Assembly: GCA_958510825.1 (NCBI GenBank)
Contig: OY294044.1
Location: 44,914,626-44,978,625, forward strand
DNA from: Brachypterus glaber
Taxonomy: Eukaryota > Arthropoda > Insecta > Coleoptera > Kateretidae
Direction: 5' to 3'
Length of the DNA: 64,000 bases
Part shown: positions 32,555 through 44,409 of the stretch, in pieces
Position numbering within the stretch: the first letter of the stretch is position 1
Layout: every line of letters starts with the position of its first letter
The notes under the pieces: model-generated
What the model saw: only the letters and a program-made list of their open reading frames with translations
Databases searched by the model: none
What the model was told of the DNA's origin: nothing
Program-made: the position numbers and the translations under genes

Positions 32555-35435
32555 CAACAAGTTAAAATAAACAAAAATAGTGTGGAGCAGTGTAATTTTA
32601 CGGTGATTCATCAAAACGCGCAATGTCTTAAAAATAAGGTGGAAGAGTTCGAAGTTTTTTTAGATGATGAAAATGCAGATATTTTTTGCGCTACAGAAAC
32701 CTGGTGTAGCAATGCCGACAAGTTTTTTGGACATATATATTTGAACAACTATAACCTAATCAGCAACTATAGTAGAAAACAATCTATTCATGGTGGTGTG
32801 TCTATTTACGCCAAATCTTGTATAACAAATATTATAAACTTAAATGAAATTGTAAATTTAAGCGTTGAAAAATGTTTTGAATGTACAGCTTGTAAAATTA
32901 GTTTGAAAAATCAAATTGTTTGTATATTATGTGTTTACCGATGTGAAGAAGGCGATATCAATACTTTTTTCTCAAAACTGGAAGAAGCTTTAGAACTTAT
33001 TTGTAAAATTAAATTTGACAAACTAATTTTATGCGGCGATTTAAATATAGATCAATGCTCACAGGAAAAAAGAGATTTGAATAAAAAAATTGAACTTTTC
33101 GATATAACTAACTCTTGTCACATATACTCGGTTTTCAGTGAAATAACTAGAATTGGAACACAAAAATCTAGTTCTATAGATTACATATTTACAAACTTTA
33201 ACGATAATATTTTAAAAAAAGACATTAATCACAATGGATTATCCGATCATTCATCACAAAAAATTAGCTTCAGTCTAAGTGCTATTAAGAATACTTTTGT
33301 TGGTAGGTCTTTTTCAAACAAAAATATTAATATGTTTTTAACCAAATTAAATAGTGAAAGTTGGGACATTATTTTTGACAAAACTACAACAACGGATAAA
33401 AAATTCAATAATTTCATAAGTATTTTAAATAATTATTTTGAAACTTGTTTCCCATTTATTACTAACAAAAATAGTTCTAATATGAAAAATATTTGGATTA
33501 CTTCTGGGATAAAGACTTCCTCTAAAAACTTAAAAAATTTGTTTCAAATGCAAAAAAATGGAATTGTTACTGCAAATTATTACAAAAAATATAAAAAAAT
33601 TTATAAAAATGTTATTCGAGCGGCTAAAAAAATGACCTTTGACGCTAAAATAAAGAATTCATCAAATAAAACTAGGGCTGTTTGGCAAGTTATAAATACA
33701 AATGTAAATAAACAAAACACAACAAAGTCTGAGTCGTTTATCATAAATAACACAGAAACAGATAATAAAACTACAATAGCAAACGAATTCAATGAATATT
33801 TTATTAATTTACCTAAAAATATTAATAATTCAAACAACACTAGTGATGAAGTAAAATCAAAATTTAAGAACAAAAAAAGTATACCTAATTCCATTTTTTT
33901 AGATGCAGTCAATGAACTGGAAATCTTAGACATAATAAAATCTTTAAAGAATTCAAATTCTTGTGGCATAGACAATTTTCCTGTTAACATAATTAAAAAA
34001 TCCGCAAAACAAATAGTTAAACCGCTAGCCTATCTTATTAACTTATGTCTTATTGATGGATATTTTCCAACTCTGTTAAAAACTTCTAGGGTAGTTTGTT
34101 TATACAAAAAAGGAGACCCTAAAATGCTGAGTAATTATAGACCCATCTCTTTGTTATCCGTTTTCTCCAAGATTTTAGAAAAAGTAATTTTTAAAAGAAT
34201 TGTTAAATTTTTAAATATTAATAATATACTCAATGCTAATCAGCACGGTTTTCGACAAAAAAAGTCAACAATAACTGCATTATGTGAAATCTTTGATTAC
34301 ATTTATAAAAATATTGACGATAAAAATAAAATTATTGCTCTTTTTATAGACCTGTCTAAGGCTTTTGACTGCGTTGACCATGAGATATTATTGCGAAAGC
34401 TTGAGTCGTATGGTCTACGTGGTAAATGCCTGGACATGTTAAGGTCATATCTTAAAAACAGAAAACAAATTGTTGATTTTTTCGGTGTTTACTCAGAGGA
34501 GTTAGATAGCGATATAGGTGTCCCTCAGGGGAGTGTGTTAGGGCCTCTTCTATTTTTATTGTATTGCAATGACATTGATTTATTTTTGAGTATTTTTTGG
34601 ATTGCTTTTGCCGATGACTTTACGTTGGTTTCAGCTAGTCCTTTATTAGAAACAGTCGTTAAAAAAGTTCAGGAACACCTAGAAAATGTTGCAAATTATT
34701 TCGAAGTCAATAATTTGGTTCTTAATCAAGACAGTGTTGATGCAATTTCATCCATACAGCGCTTTTTACAAACAAAGTAATCTCATAAAATTAAAAAACA
34801 AAAGTATACAGCAGGTTACGACAACTAAGTTATTAGGTGTTTATGTAGACTTATCCTTAAATTGGAAGGAACATGTGAACTTTGTTTGTAAAAGGTGTTC
34901 AAGCAATTGTTTTGCATTAAAAAGGCTCAACCAAATATGCAGCAAAGAAACTGTTCGTACTTTTTACTTGTCAAATTTCGTGTCTATGATCCGGTATGCC
35001 GTAATATTATGGGGTAATTCAACTTCAGCAAACAGAGTATTTGTCATGCAAAAAAGGGCAATTCGTAGTATGTATGGGTTAAAATTTAGAGATAGTTGCA
35101 AAAATAATTTTATTGCTGACAGTTTATTAACATTTCCTTGTATTTATATTTTAGAAATGCTAAAATTCGTTAAATTAAATCTAGCTAATTTTAACTTGTT
35201 TCATGAAGTTCATAACTACAATACACGTCACGCTAATAATATTGCCTACCAAAGTCATAGAACCGAACTTTTCAAGAATAATCCTTACTATTTTGGCGCT
35301 ATTCTCTATAATAAGTTGCCACTTAGCATTAAAAACTTAAGGTATACATTGTATACAAAAGCTATAAAAAAGTTATTAATTTCAAATGCTTTTTATTCGG
35401 TTGAGGAATTTTTGGCATATAATTTTAATATTTAG
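32555..35435 (+). pseudogene. CR1-like ORF2: endonuclease/reverse transcriptase, frameshifted
   Basis: The endonuclease starts almost at once (VIHQNAQ, ATETW, CGDLNID, SDHSS: catalytic Asn, Glu, Asp and SDH motifs). The RT follows (NYRPISLL, QHGFR, FIDLSKAFDCVDH, GVPQGSVLGPLLF, FADDFT with Phe for Tyr). Frame 1 runs to 34780; at about 34735 the homology jumps to another frame (34686-35435, LLGVYVDLSLNWKEHV onward, C-terminal domain ending at 35435). There is no ATG before the endonuclease: the frame opens directly after the ORF1 TAG (caacaagtt...), with only a GTG at 32582. Expression would need readthrough or another mechanism. The frameshift makes this copy dead. Confidence 0.88.
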
Positions 35436-35779
35436 TTTTAGTTATAATACTGTCTATTTTATTTTATACATTTAATCTTGACTTGTCCTATATCATTTAT
35501 GTGATCTCTTGGAACTAATAAAGATTATTATTATTATTATTATTATTAGTTTATGTTAATTTATTATATTGAATCTATCCAGAGGCGTGCCTAGACGGAC
35601 AAAATATGTGCAGCTTAACACATTTTTGCCCCAAACGTTATTATGTGTACTTTTTTAGATTTTTGTAAAACATAGATTCCTTAAGAAAAAATAAATAAAA
35701 AATGTCACACAGTGTATTATCGTCACAATACTAACTGGCACCTGTGAGCTGAGGCAAGTGGAAGAGAAGAGGTAAAATA

Positions 35780-36635
35780 CAGTCGCTCAAGTAAGAGCGT
35801 GCCACACATTGTTTATTTAAGAATTTATTTATTCTAAATTTTTTTACATAAATTCAAAGTCAATGCAATTAATTTAGGAAATCGCCCAGTGCCCATTGGC
35901 GTCAATGATCGCCTGGTATCGTGGGGGCATATTTTGACGGGATTTTCCACATATTCCTACGGCAGACCTCCAAATTGTCAGAGTCTTGCGCCAGCTGGTC
36001 TAATGTGTCACCTTTTTCCCGCAAAGCTTGTGCTTGATGGGGTTAACGTCGGGCGACTGGGATGGCCAATCTCGATCGATGTTTTCCTCGGTCCGCGAGT
36101 ATCGGTTTTCTCTATTTTTCACTCAACAAAGGTTTCTTTATTGCACTTCGCCACTAAAAATTGTGAGCCCGATTTTTTTCATGCGAAATATCCAAACCTA
36201 TCTGCATCAGTACTTTCGCCTCTTATCGCAGGGTTATTTGAGTATTCTGAGAAAACATGTTTAAAATTATTTTTCGTGCTTAGTCGACACTTTTCCTGTT
36301 GAGTCGCGATCTAGTAAGTAGTCAACATTTTTCGTTTGCGAGTTATCATTTCACTCACTTTGACGAATGTCCTCGACTTGCCCATAGGCCACTGTAGGCC
36401 TCATTTTCGGACCTTTCGGATGCGAATAGAGGAAGACAGCCTTGAACCGTGACGGGTACGCAGCACTTATATTTTAAAACGTTTTAGTTCACCAAAAATA
36501 AGCCTCAAAAATAGTCTCTATGTACAAAGCATTGTAGGTCAGGAAGTAAACTATATCTTCGAAAAAAAAAACGTAGGGCTCTCTCTCTCTTACCGACTAC
36601 ACGTTATGGGTGACACGCTCTTACTTGGCCGACTG
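35780..36635 (-). mobile_element. Tc1/mariner transposon, internally reduced
   Basis: Terminal inverted repeats cagtcgctcaagtaagagcg and the reverse complement of cacgctcttacttggccgac are each followed by TA (35778-35779 and 36636-36637). 856 bp is shorter than the usual 1.3-1.7 kb. The minus strand retains the C-terminal part of the transposase. It is inserted in sequence that itself interrupts fold-back A. Confidence 0.85.
35880..36100 (-). pseudogene. Tc1-like transposase C-terminal fragment
   Basis: The minus strand reads DWPSQSPDVNPIKHKLCGKK, the conserved region around the last Asp/Glu of the DDE catalytic core in Tc1 family transposases (usually W.P.SPD.NPIE..W), then frames shift through TLDQLAQDSDNLEVCRR and MWKIPSKY to MPPRYQAIIDANG, the family C-terminus. 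A stop and a frameshift break it. The N-terminal helix-turn-helix and first two catalytic Asp residues are gone. Confidence 0.8.
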
Positions 36636-37095
36636 TATAGCATGTAAAGTATAGGTGACCTTGAATTTTTCACATTTCACAGAGATACCAATTCATAAAA
36701 TGTACACAGTAACACTGTAAAAGACACCGTTTTCAAAAAAGAAATACAATTAAGAGAAAATTAACATTATGTGCCACCAAAAATGTTACTTTTAAAAGGC
36801 CATTACTCCTTTAATAATAAATTTACGTGTTTCGGTGAAGAACACTTTGTTTCTTAGTTTTAAACGAAGAATCGCCCTGCAGCATTAAAATTGTATTGGT
36901 GCTTTTTTTGTTTCCCATTTAATATGTCCATCTTCGAAGGGTCGTAAATCCTTAAGGGTTTATTTCAAGACATCATCTCCTTTATTTAATGCCAGAAGAC
37001 TGCAAACACCGTATATATAAATTTTAGCTAAAGGCATTTGATTAAAACCCTAATAAGAGCAACAATAACAATAAATTCCTAAATTCCAAATAGCA

Positions 37096-37345
37096 GATTT
37101 AATATGGCGGATCGCTTAATTATTATGTATTTGATTTGTTTTTTAATTTTCAAAAATTTAATCGGTTTCAGCAACTCGAAAACACCTAAAAACTCTTTTT
37201 GACTTTAATGTTATGATCATACAGCGTAAACAGATTAGATCAACCATTTTTAATTTAGCGGATTAAATATGGTGGGGTCGCTTTTTTTCATTACTGATGA
37301 TCGATTATTTTTTATTTTTAATAATTTATTCGGTTTCAGCAACCT
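37096..37345. repeat. Two-copy ~163-bp tandem repeat
   Basis: agatttaatatggcggatcg (37096) and ggattaaatatggtggggtc (37259) start two units that share cggtttcagcaac about 70 bp later. Confidence 0.6.
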
Positions 37346-39349
37346 TGACACCCCCTAGATATTAGTTTTCCACGAAAATTCGACTAAACAACGAGTTGTG
37401 ACCTCGGATAAGATCCTTGGTAGTTTTAAGATGTCACGAGATAGGAGGAAACTGAAGGCATATTTGGAATTGTCATTACTTGGTTATATAATACTTTTAA
37501 GTGTTGTAAAAAGTGTTAAAACGAAAAACAAATTTCTTTCAAAAAGTTGTCAAATGTAGGCTTATGTGGTTAAAAGATATACTAACCTCGCCCCAAAAAA
37601 TTGGGACAAGAAGTTAGCAAAAAAACCTACATATCTTCGATATTTTAACAATTTAAATTGAACTCTTAATATTAGGTTATGTCATGCTTGATAGCAATTT
37701 TGACACAAAGAAGAAGCTATACTTTCTTAGATGTACATAACATCTTGACGGTGAGTTGCTCTTATATGACACGGTATATTATTTGAGGATATGTATGAGA
37801 ACCGTCATTTATTGACAATCGACGTTGCTATTGCAAAAACGAATAAAAATTGCTATTGACATCATTGCATGCAGATGATTTATTACTGGAAGTAGAAGAA
37901 CGTATATTTACATCATTAAAAAAAACGATGTCCTACTTTTTTTGACATTAGTCTATAAGGGTCTTACCATACAAAATAAGGTGGATTCGAAGATGATCTA
38001 ACCTAAGATTTAGTGCTGAAAGGAACGATCGCTATCACACCAAACATTTCTGATTTTATCTAATATGAATGGATGAATTTTACATATAAACAAGGAACTT
38101 CTTCAACGAAATTTCACATTTTTAAATTAAATTGGCGCAGCGCAGATGAATTCGTTCTAACCAATCAAGTGAGTACGAATTTACGTGAACTATCGATAAT
38201 CGCGACCACATGCTCCAGGGGAAAGGGGATTGATAAGAGGCTTAGTTGTGTAGAAGTTAGGTTATTTTAGAAATTTAAAAGGAACGTCATAAGTAGTAAG
38301 GTGGCTAACTTAAACTTACTTCTTAGTTGAATGGAAAGGCATATTTACAAATACGACATAAAAACGTAAAAGTAAAATAATGGCACCATATACAATTGAC
38401 ATTTATATATTGTATCATTTGTTTGCATGCATTGTTATTTTTCCTAAGACCTAATTAGTATTTAGTGCATATTTCCCACCCGTTGCCTATGACAACGGTT
38501 GGAAAGTGACAATCAGCTAGTTTCACATATCTGCTGTCAGAAAATTAGTAAACGTCAAACCCATAACCTCAAATTGAAAAACTAATTTTAAGAAAATTTT
38601 TGCGTTTTTTTAATGTTTAGGTGTCGGAAAAATAGTATACGCACCTCGACGTAAACATCGAGTGCATTTTTTACTTGACTGCGCCTCGTAAAAAAAGCAG
38701 TCTCGTGCACTTAAAACTAGGTTCGCGTACTCGGTGCGTTATATACTATTACATTTTTACGTCATATTTGTAAATAGGCCTACACTCTGATGATCTTAGA
38801 AGACGGACTGGGACGATGATTGCACGCCGACAAGAGAGACTTTTTGTCGCATCAAGTAGGCAATTGAATTGACCGGTGCTTTACTCGTTTGTTAACTGTC
38901 TCATTGAGGTTAAACGATGCTGACGGGTGATTTATCGTCGTCGGATTGACTTAACGTAGGTTTAGTTGCTCTAGGTCAAGTTTTGTTGACTATTTTAAAG
39001 TATCTACAGGTGAATCAGAGCTAATTTTATTGTTTAAAAATGTTTACCTAACCTATCGATAACGCAGTCACTTCGCCATGCTTATATTTTGTTAGCAAGT
39101 AATTTCGAACGTATTTGGTTGGCTGAAAATGAATATGATGTTTGATTTGCTGTATCACGTCAGTTTTATTTCTATCCATAGAAAAAATTATTTTCAGCAG
39201 TTGCGTAGCGTCAAAGGTGCCTGGGTGGGCACAAAAGTAGACACAGAAGTCTACCTAGATGCCGGACTACTACGATGTATTTTAACTTGCTAAAAACAAA
39301 GATGTCAGATTTTATCCCCGTCTATAACTTTCATAAACACAAAAGTTCT
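37346..39349. other. No gene; one copy of an AATAGTATA-ended repeat
   Basis: AT-rich. 38450-38765 is the reverse complement of much of 46255-46550 (shared aatagtatacgcacc-like end, gcgcctcgtaaa, cgttgc..gacaacg and gaaagtgacaatcagct blocks), so a small dispersed element (R4) lies here. No host gene seen. Confidence 0.5.
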
Positions 39350-40390
39350 GCCTATTAATTGTACACGGCATTCCTGAAGTATTAATAAGATGAAGAGCTC
39401 TACAGAAAGGTCTACACATTAAAAAACATTTTCAGCTAAATCCAGAAAACCTGTTGTTGGTAAATATGTGTTCAGAAAATAAATTGCATATTTTGTTGAA
39501 CTATTCCGAGAGTATTTTTTTACCTGATTCCGAATATCTTTAAAGTAAATCTCTATTTTTTTCCGTTTTCGAGTAAAATGTTCTTGAAATTTTTTTTTTT
39601 CGTTTTTCAAGTGCTTGTAGAAAAATTATCATAGTACCAGGCTTCAATTAGAGAGGGGTCCTTAATCTTTAAAATGGTACAAGAAAACCTTAACACAATG
39701 TTTAGTGGTAAATTTGATAACAGTTTTAAAATACCTCTAAAACCACGTTTTATGCAAACTACATTTGTCTTTGGTACATAGTGTTTTTGCCGAATTTTGC
39801 CGAGTTTGCTCGGTTTTTGTATAACTTTCGATTTTTGACAGTAATTTCGAATTATTGTAGTATGATAGACGTTCTGTTTTTGAGATTTTTAGGGGTAAAA
39901 TTCGCTGCTAACATAATGACACTATGTTATCAGCGGTATCTTAAAACTGGTTTTAAATTTACCACTAAACATTGTGTTAAGATGTTCTTGTACGATTTTA
40001 AAGAGTAAGAACCTCGCTCTAATTGAAGCCTGGATAAAAGCTTTCAGGTACCATGACAATTTTTCTACAAGCACTTGAAAAACGAAAAAAAATGTTTTCA
40101 ACAGCATTTGTCTCGAAAACGGAAAAATATAGACATTTACTTTAAAGATATTCGGAATCAGGTAAAAAGATACTATCGGGATCGTTCAACAAAATATGCA
40201 ATTTATTTTCAGAATTATTCTGCAGAAGATTATTTACCATTATTTACCAAAAACAAAGGTTCTGGATTTAGCTGAAAATGGTTCTGTAATGTGTAGACCT
40301 TCTGCTACCATGATCCATAACCAGATTTTTCTGTAGAGCTACTTTATCTCATTAATCCTTCAGGAATGCCGTGTGTAAAAAATTTATATT
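39350..40390. mobile_element. Fold-back element, ~1 kb
   Basis: Arms 39350-39760 and 39925-40390 are reverse complements with indels (for example ctgattccgaatatctttaa / ttaaagatattcggaatcag and ctaaacattgtgttaag). Both arms give similar frames (KNEKK.FQ.H..RKRK.I.IYFKDIRNQVK), which look protein-like but are too short and unidentified. Confidence 0.8.
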
Positions 40391-40494
40391 AACTATGGAT
40401 AGAAAAAAATCCAACATACGACGTAACGCGACGAAGCAAAATATCGGTTACGTCTTCAACGAGTAAAATGCGACGAAAAAAAAAACTCGGGTCT

Positions 40495-40553
40495 TCTTTT
40501 TCTTCTTCTTCTTCTGTGTTTTCTCTTTTTTATTTTATTCTTCTTCTTCTTCT
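40495..40553. repeat. (TTC)n microsatellite
   Basis: Two TTC runs separated by a short T-rich interruption. Confidence 0.9.
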
Positions 40554-41229
40554 TAAAAAAAAAAAAGTATGTTGTTTGGTATTAAATAAGAAAAATAATC
40601 CAAGCGTGGGGGCTAGGAAGTTTACTTCAACGAGACCAAAATAAATACTGAGATGATCTTCAAAGAAGGTAGTAAAGAATTTATGTTTTTATTAATTTAG
40701 AGCTAATTTGGTCTAGCATGCGTGATATAATATAGTTAGCTTTAATAACAACGCCCAAAAAACAAGTAATTCTTCTTAGGTGGTCCATCTGGTGTAATTT
40801 TGGATTAAACTACATCTTAATTGCAATTACGGTCTTGTTTTGATACATTAACTCAACATTACAGACATAAATTGATCCAGTTTATTATAATCCTGCATTC
40901 CTTTGCGTCTATACTTAATATCTATCGCACAACTAGATAATATTTTAATGCTATTACCAAGAATTTGTTTTACATAACAAATCCATTACAAAATGTTATT
41001 TTTTTATTATTGCACTGTAATATATTAAAGTATTAATGTAAGTTTATTATGAGGCGTATTATGAAAACCGAATAATAGAATAATAAATTAATTATATTAT
41101 TGCAATTAATTTTATTGTATTTTTATGGTAATAAGAAAGTTAAAACCTAATTTAGATGACGGCTAAGTATAGTACAAATCAATGGATTTAAACTCCATTT
41201 CACGACTATTTCAATGCTTAAAACGTTAG

Positions 41230-41413
41230 GGTACAAGCTTTCTGTAATGATCAATCACCGCTTAAATGTTGGCATGCCAGTTACTGATCACCCTGTATAA
41301 TAGATATAGATTGTAAAGTGAAGATAATTTCAAGGATTTTTAAGATAATATTAAAGAAACAATGAACTTACCTTATAATTAAATCTAAAAGCATGAAAAT
41401 TATATATACTCGT
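41230..41413. repeat. Left arm of a long inverted repeat running into the gap
   Basis: Reverse complement of 43210-43385, including the CAGGGTGATCAGTAACTGGC-type element tip (here at about 41275-41297) and about 100 bp of flanking sequence ending tttcatgctttta. Confidence 0.8.
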
Positions 41414-41613
41414 NNNNNNNNNNNNNNNNNNNNNNNNNNNNNNNNNNNNNNNNNNNNNNNNNNNNNNNNNNNNNNNNNNNNNNNNNNNNNNNNNNNNNNN
41501 NNNNNNNNNNNNNNNNNNNNNNNNNNNNNNNNNNNNNNNNNNNNNNNNNNNNNNNNNNNNNNNNNNNNNNNNNNNNNNNNNNNNNNNNNNNNNNNNNNNN
41601 NNNNNNNNNNNNN
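41414..41613. other. Assembly gap (200 N)
   Basis: Exactly 200 N. The gap begins inside the long inverted repeat, a plausible cause of the break. Confidence 0.99.
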
Positions 41614-41739
41614 GGTATAAAAAACATACTGTTTAGATTCAATTAAAGAAAATTCGAGAAGATTTTAATGTTCCATGGTCAGCCATTAAAGAAGAACAGA
41701 ATTTATTATTATTTATTTGCAAAACAAAGTGATTTTACA

Positions 41740-42110
41740 CTTTTGAACGGGATGAGCTATCGACTTGAAACTTGAAATATAAGCTAATTGTATATATTTT
41801 ATATCGGATAGTTTAAGCGTAGAAAAATACTAGCCGTGAAGTACAAATATTTTTTTATTTTTGTTTCCTTAATAAATTTTCATCGAATTAACTTAAAATT
41901 TGAAATATACGCTTATGGTTACTATTTAAAGATGACACATACACAAATATTCCAAAAAATGCTAGCCTTGCAGTTCAAAACAAGCACATCATGATGATTT
42001 CCTTTTGTTTTCTTAATATCTTTTGATCGGATTGATACATAGACTTGAAATTTGAAATATAAGCTTATGGTGTATATTTAAACAGAATTTAATCAAAAAA
42101 TACTAGCCGT
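41740..42110. repeat. Three-copy 130-150-bp tandem repeat
   Basis: cttgaaacttgaaatataag-like blocks at about 41763, 41893 and 42043, each followed by aaaaatactagccgtgaagt-like sequence. Confidence 0.7.
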
Positions 42111-42269
42111 GAAGTTCACGCGAGCGCAGCAAGCCGTCATTTTTAAGAAAAAATGCTTATTCTTATAAATTTTGATTGGATTATCGTAGTGATTTGAAGA
42201 TTGGTATGTAGGGACATAATGACAATTGAAAATCAACGAAACCAAAAAACAAGATGATCGACCTGTCAA

Positions 42270-42870
42270 AGTGACTTGAATTTTACAAATCTGACTTCGG
42301 ATACGTGATCAGTGACCTTAAAAACCCTAACAAGTCAAATTTGGCGCAAATCGGTTTATTTTTGAAAATAACGTTCGCCTTGTTGGATCCGCCATATTGA
42401 ATTTCACAAATCTGATTTCGGATACGTGATCAGTGACCCCAAAAACCCCCACATACCTAATTTTGCGTGAATCGGTTCATTTTGGAAAATCTCATCGGCC
42501 ATATTGGATCCGCCATCTTGAATTTTACAAATCTGATTTCGGATACGTGATGAGTGACCCCAAAAACCCCCACATACCAAATTTTGCGTGAATCGGTTCA
42601 TTTTGGAAAATCTCATCGGCCATATTGGATTCGCCATCTTGAATTTTACAAATCTGATTTCGGATACGTGATCAGTGACCCCAAAAACCTCCACATACCA
42701 AATTTTGCGTGAATCGGTTCATTTTGGAAAATCTCATCGGCCATATTGGATCCGCCATCTTGAATTTTAAAAATTTGACTTTGGATTTATTATCAGCGAC
42801 CCCAAAAATCCCCACATACCTACAAAGACATCAATAAGAGTCAAACAGTTTATTTGTTTGATGTTTTGAC
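42270..42870. repeat. 121-bp tandem array, about five units
   Basis: gatacgtgat starts at 42300, 42421, 42542 and 42663, with a diverged fifth at 42784: a constant 121-bp period. Each unit contains gtgaccccaaaaacccccac, attttgcgtgaatcggttca and catattggatccgccatctt. The frame at 42404-42694 (minus) is repeat translation, not a gene. Confidence 0.95.
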
Positions 42871-43209
42871 GTAAAAACGCCAAAGCCATATGGTTTTGGA
42901 GGCCATATTGGATTTTACGTGAACAAAAAAAAATTTACCACACAGCTTTCGAAAGCAAAGTTCAAGAACTTTCATTTTGGTCCTTTTTGGCCTCAATCGG
43001 ATTCATGCGAGTGGTTTTATAGTCGTTTAAGTAATAAAAGTGGTGGAGGTCACGTGGTTCTAGCGGCCATATTGGATCTCCTATAGTGATTTAGTGTAAG
43101 GGCCACTAAGATTTAGAAAGTAGATTTCAAGACCTTTTATTTGAGCCATTATAGACCTCAAATGGACCTCACCAATTTTGGCTGTGGGGGTCGCTCGTTC
43201 AGAAAGAAT

Positions 43210-43385
43210 GCCTCATATATATATACATTTTCATGCTTTTAGATTTAATTTTAAGGTATGTTCATTGATTCTTTAATATTATCTTAAAAATCCTAGAAAT
43301 TATCTTCACTTTCAACATTTGGTGATCAGGGTGATCAGTAACTGGCATGCCAACCTTTAAGCGGTGATTCTACACTAAATGTTGG
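43210..43385. repeat. Right arm of the long inverted repeat
   Basis: Pairs with 41230-41413. It includes the left end of fold-back element B. Confidence 0.8.
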
Positions 43386-44352
43386 TCCGAAAATGAGCCC
43401 TAAGGAAGCTACGGCCCTTCAATATTGTACTAAAAATAAGCGACCAGTGTTTGCATGTATACTAGCTTTAAAAAGGGCAATTATTTTATGTTAATACATT
43501 TTTTATTTATCCTAGTACCTAAACGGACAAAATGTGTAAGGCTTAACACATTTTTGCCCCAAACTTTTTTATTTGTATTTTTTTTTGTGAAAAATATAGA
43601 TTTTTTGAGTAAAAATACACAAAAAATGTCATATAGTGTAACACTATATGAGCAACCGTTTAAAAAAATGCAATTAAGAAGTAACATTATGTGCCACCAA
43701 AAATCTAGGTTTGGACTTTTAAGTTTGGGTGTTTCGGTGAGACAGGGCCGTAACGAAGAAGATTTTTATAGCCTAGAAATACAACTTTTTTCCCTTAAAA
43801 ATACAACATTTTTCCTCCAGAAAGAATCTTTAAAATCCAATAAAAAGTTTTGTCCCCGACAGTTTTTAACCCTAATCAAAATATTGATAAATTAAAAAAA
43901 GGTCCTCATCTCAAAAAAAAAGCATTGTACGTGTCCTAACCTTATTGGTAAAATACAATATACAACTTTTGTATTTTAAAATCCCTGCAATATACGACTT
44001 TTATCTGAATACCTGCAATAATTTTTTTTTGTGAAATATACAACTTTTATATTTTGAATCCATAAAATATACAAATTATTTTGTTTGGATCAATAAAATA
44101 TACAACTTTTTAAGACGACTGAGGGGGACGCTGTCCCCCACCCCCATAGCTACGGCCTTGGGTGAAGAATACTTTTTAGCTTAGTTTTAAATGAAGAATC
44201 ACCCTGCAGCATTAAAATTTTATCGGTGATTTTTTTGTTCTCTATTCAATATGTCCATCTTTGAAGGGCCGTACTTTCCTTAGGCTCATTTTTGGATCAA
44301 CCTTTAGGTTAAATCTCTTAAAATCTTGGTATGCCAGTTACTGATCAGCCTG
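43327..44352. mobile_element. Fold-back element B
   Basis: Tips cagggtgatcagtaactggc (43327) and gccagttactgatcagcctg (ends 44352); inner arms pair around ccgaaaatgagccctaag / cttaggctcatttttgg. It shares internal blocks with element A (31.2-37.0 kb), which it supplies with an uninterrupted reference. The frame at 43455-43895 lies across it and shows no domain. Confidence 0.75.
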
Positions 44353-44409
44353 TATAATGTAGATATTTTTTTTCTAAAATAAATGAAAAAGTTAGGTTAT
44401 CCTATACTG

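Larger units (their letters stand above)
31399..35544 (+). mobile_element. CR1-like non-LTR retrotransposon, full length but inactive
   Basis: The 4146-bp element is bounded by the 7-bp duplication attagtt (31392-31398 and 35545-35551). The related empty fold-back at 43.5 kb supports both boundaries. The 5' UTR is about 25 bp. ORF1 has a PHD-like finger and zinc knuckles; ORF2 has apurinic-type endonuclease and reverse transcriptase. The 3' end is ctaataaag followed by (ATT)n, a microsatellite tail typical of CR1-group elements. A frameshift near 34735 breaks ORF2, and ORF1 and ORF2 share a frame across one TAG. Confidence 0.92.
31204..37012. mobile_element. Fold-back element A, split by a CR1-like and a Tc1-like insertion
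   Basis: The left tip cacggtgtttgcataaag follows TA (31202-31203). The right tip is the reverse complement of tacggtgtttgcag. Remaining pieces are 31204-31398, 35552-35720 and 36708-37012; their order matches the related element at 43327-44352 (blocks gacggacaaaatgtg, cttaacacatttttgcccca, acattatgtgccaccaaaaa, cctgcagcattaaaatt). Inner arms pair around cgacccttt / aagggtcgta. Without insertions it would be about 0.7-1 kb and non-coding. Confidence 0.75.

Noticed and set aside
33601..33990. Minus-strand ORF inside the CR1-like ORF2
   Set aside because: Antisense shadow of a real coding frame.
35889..36302. 137-codon plus-strand ORF in the Tc1-like element
   Set aside because: The recognisable transposase remnant (SPDVNPIK, MPPRYQAIIDANG) is on the opposite strand; the plus frame is its shadow.
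31204..37012. LTR retrotransposon
   Set aside because: The outer similarity is inverted, not direct, and the coding part is non-LTR (endonuclease plus RT, with no protease or integrase).
41393..41642. Open frames across 41393-41642
   Set aside because: Again an artefact of the N run.
42404..42694. 96-codon frame with repeated MADEIFQNEPIHAKL
   Set aside because: Translation of the 121-bp tandem repeat; the protein repeat only mirrors the DNA repeat.
42270..42870. CRISPR array
   Set aside because: Units are contiguous 121-bp copies without unique spacers, and the genome is eukaryotic.
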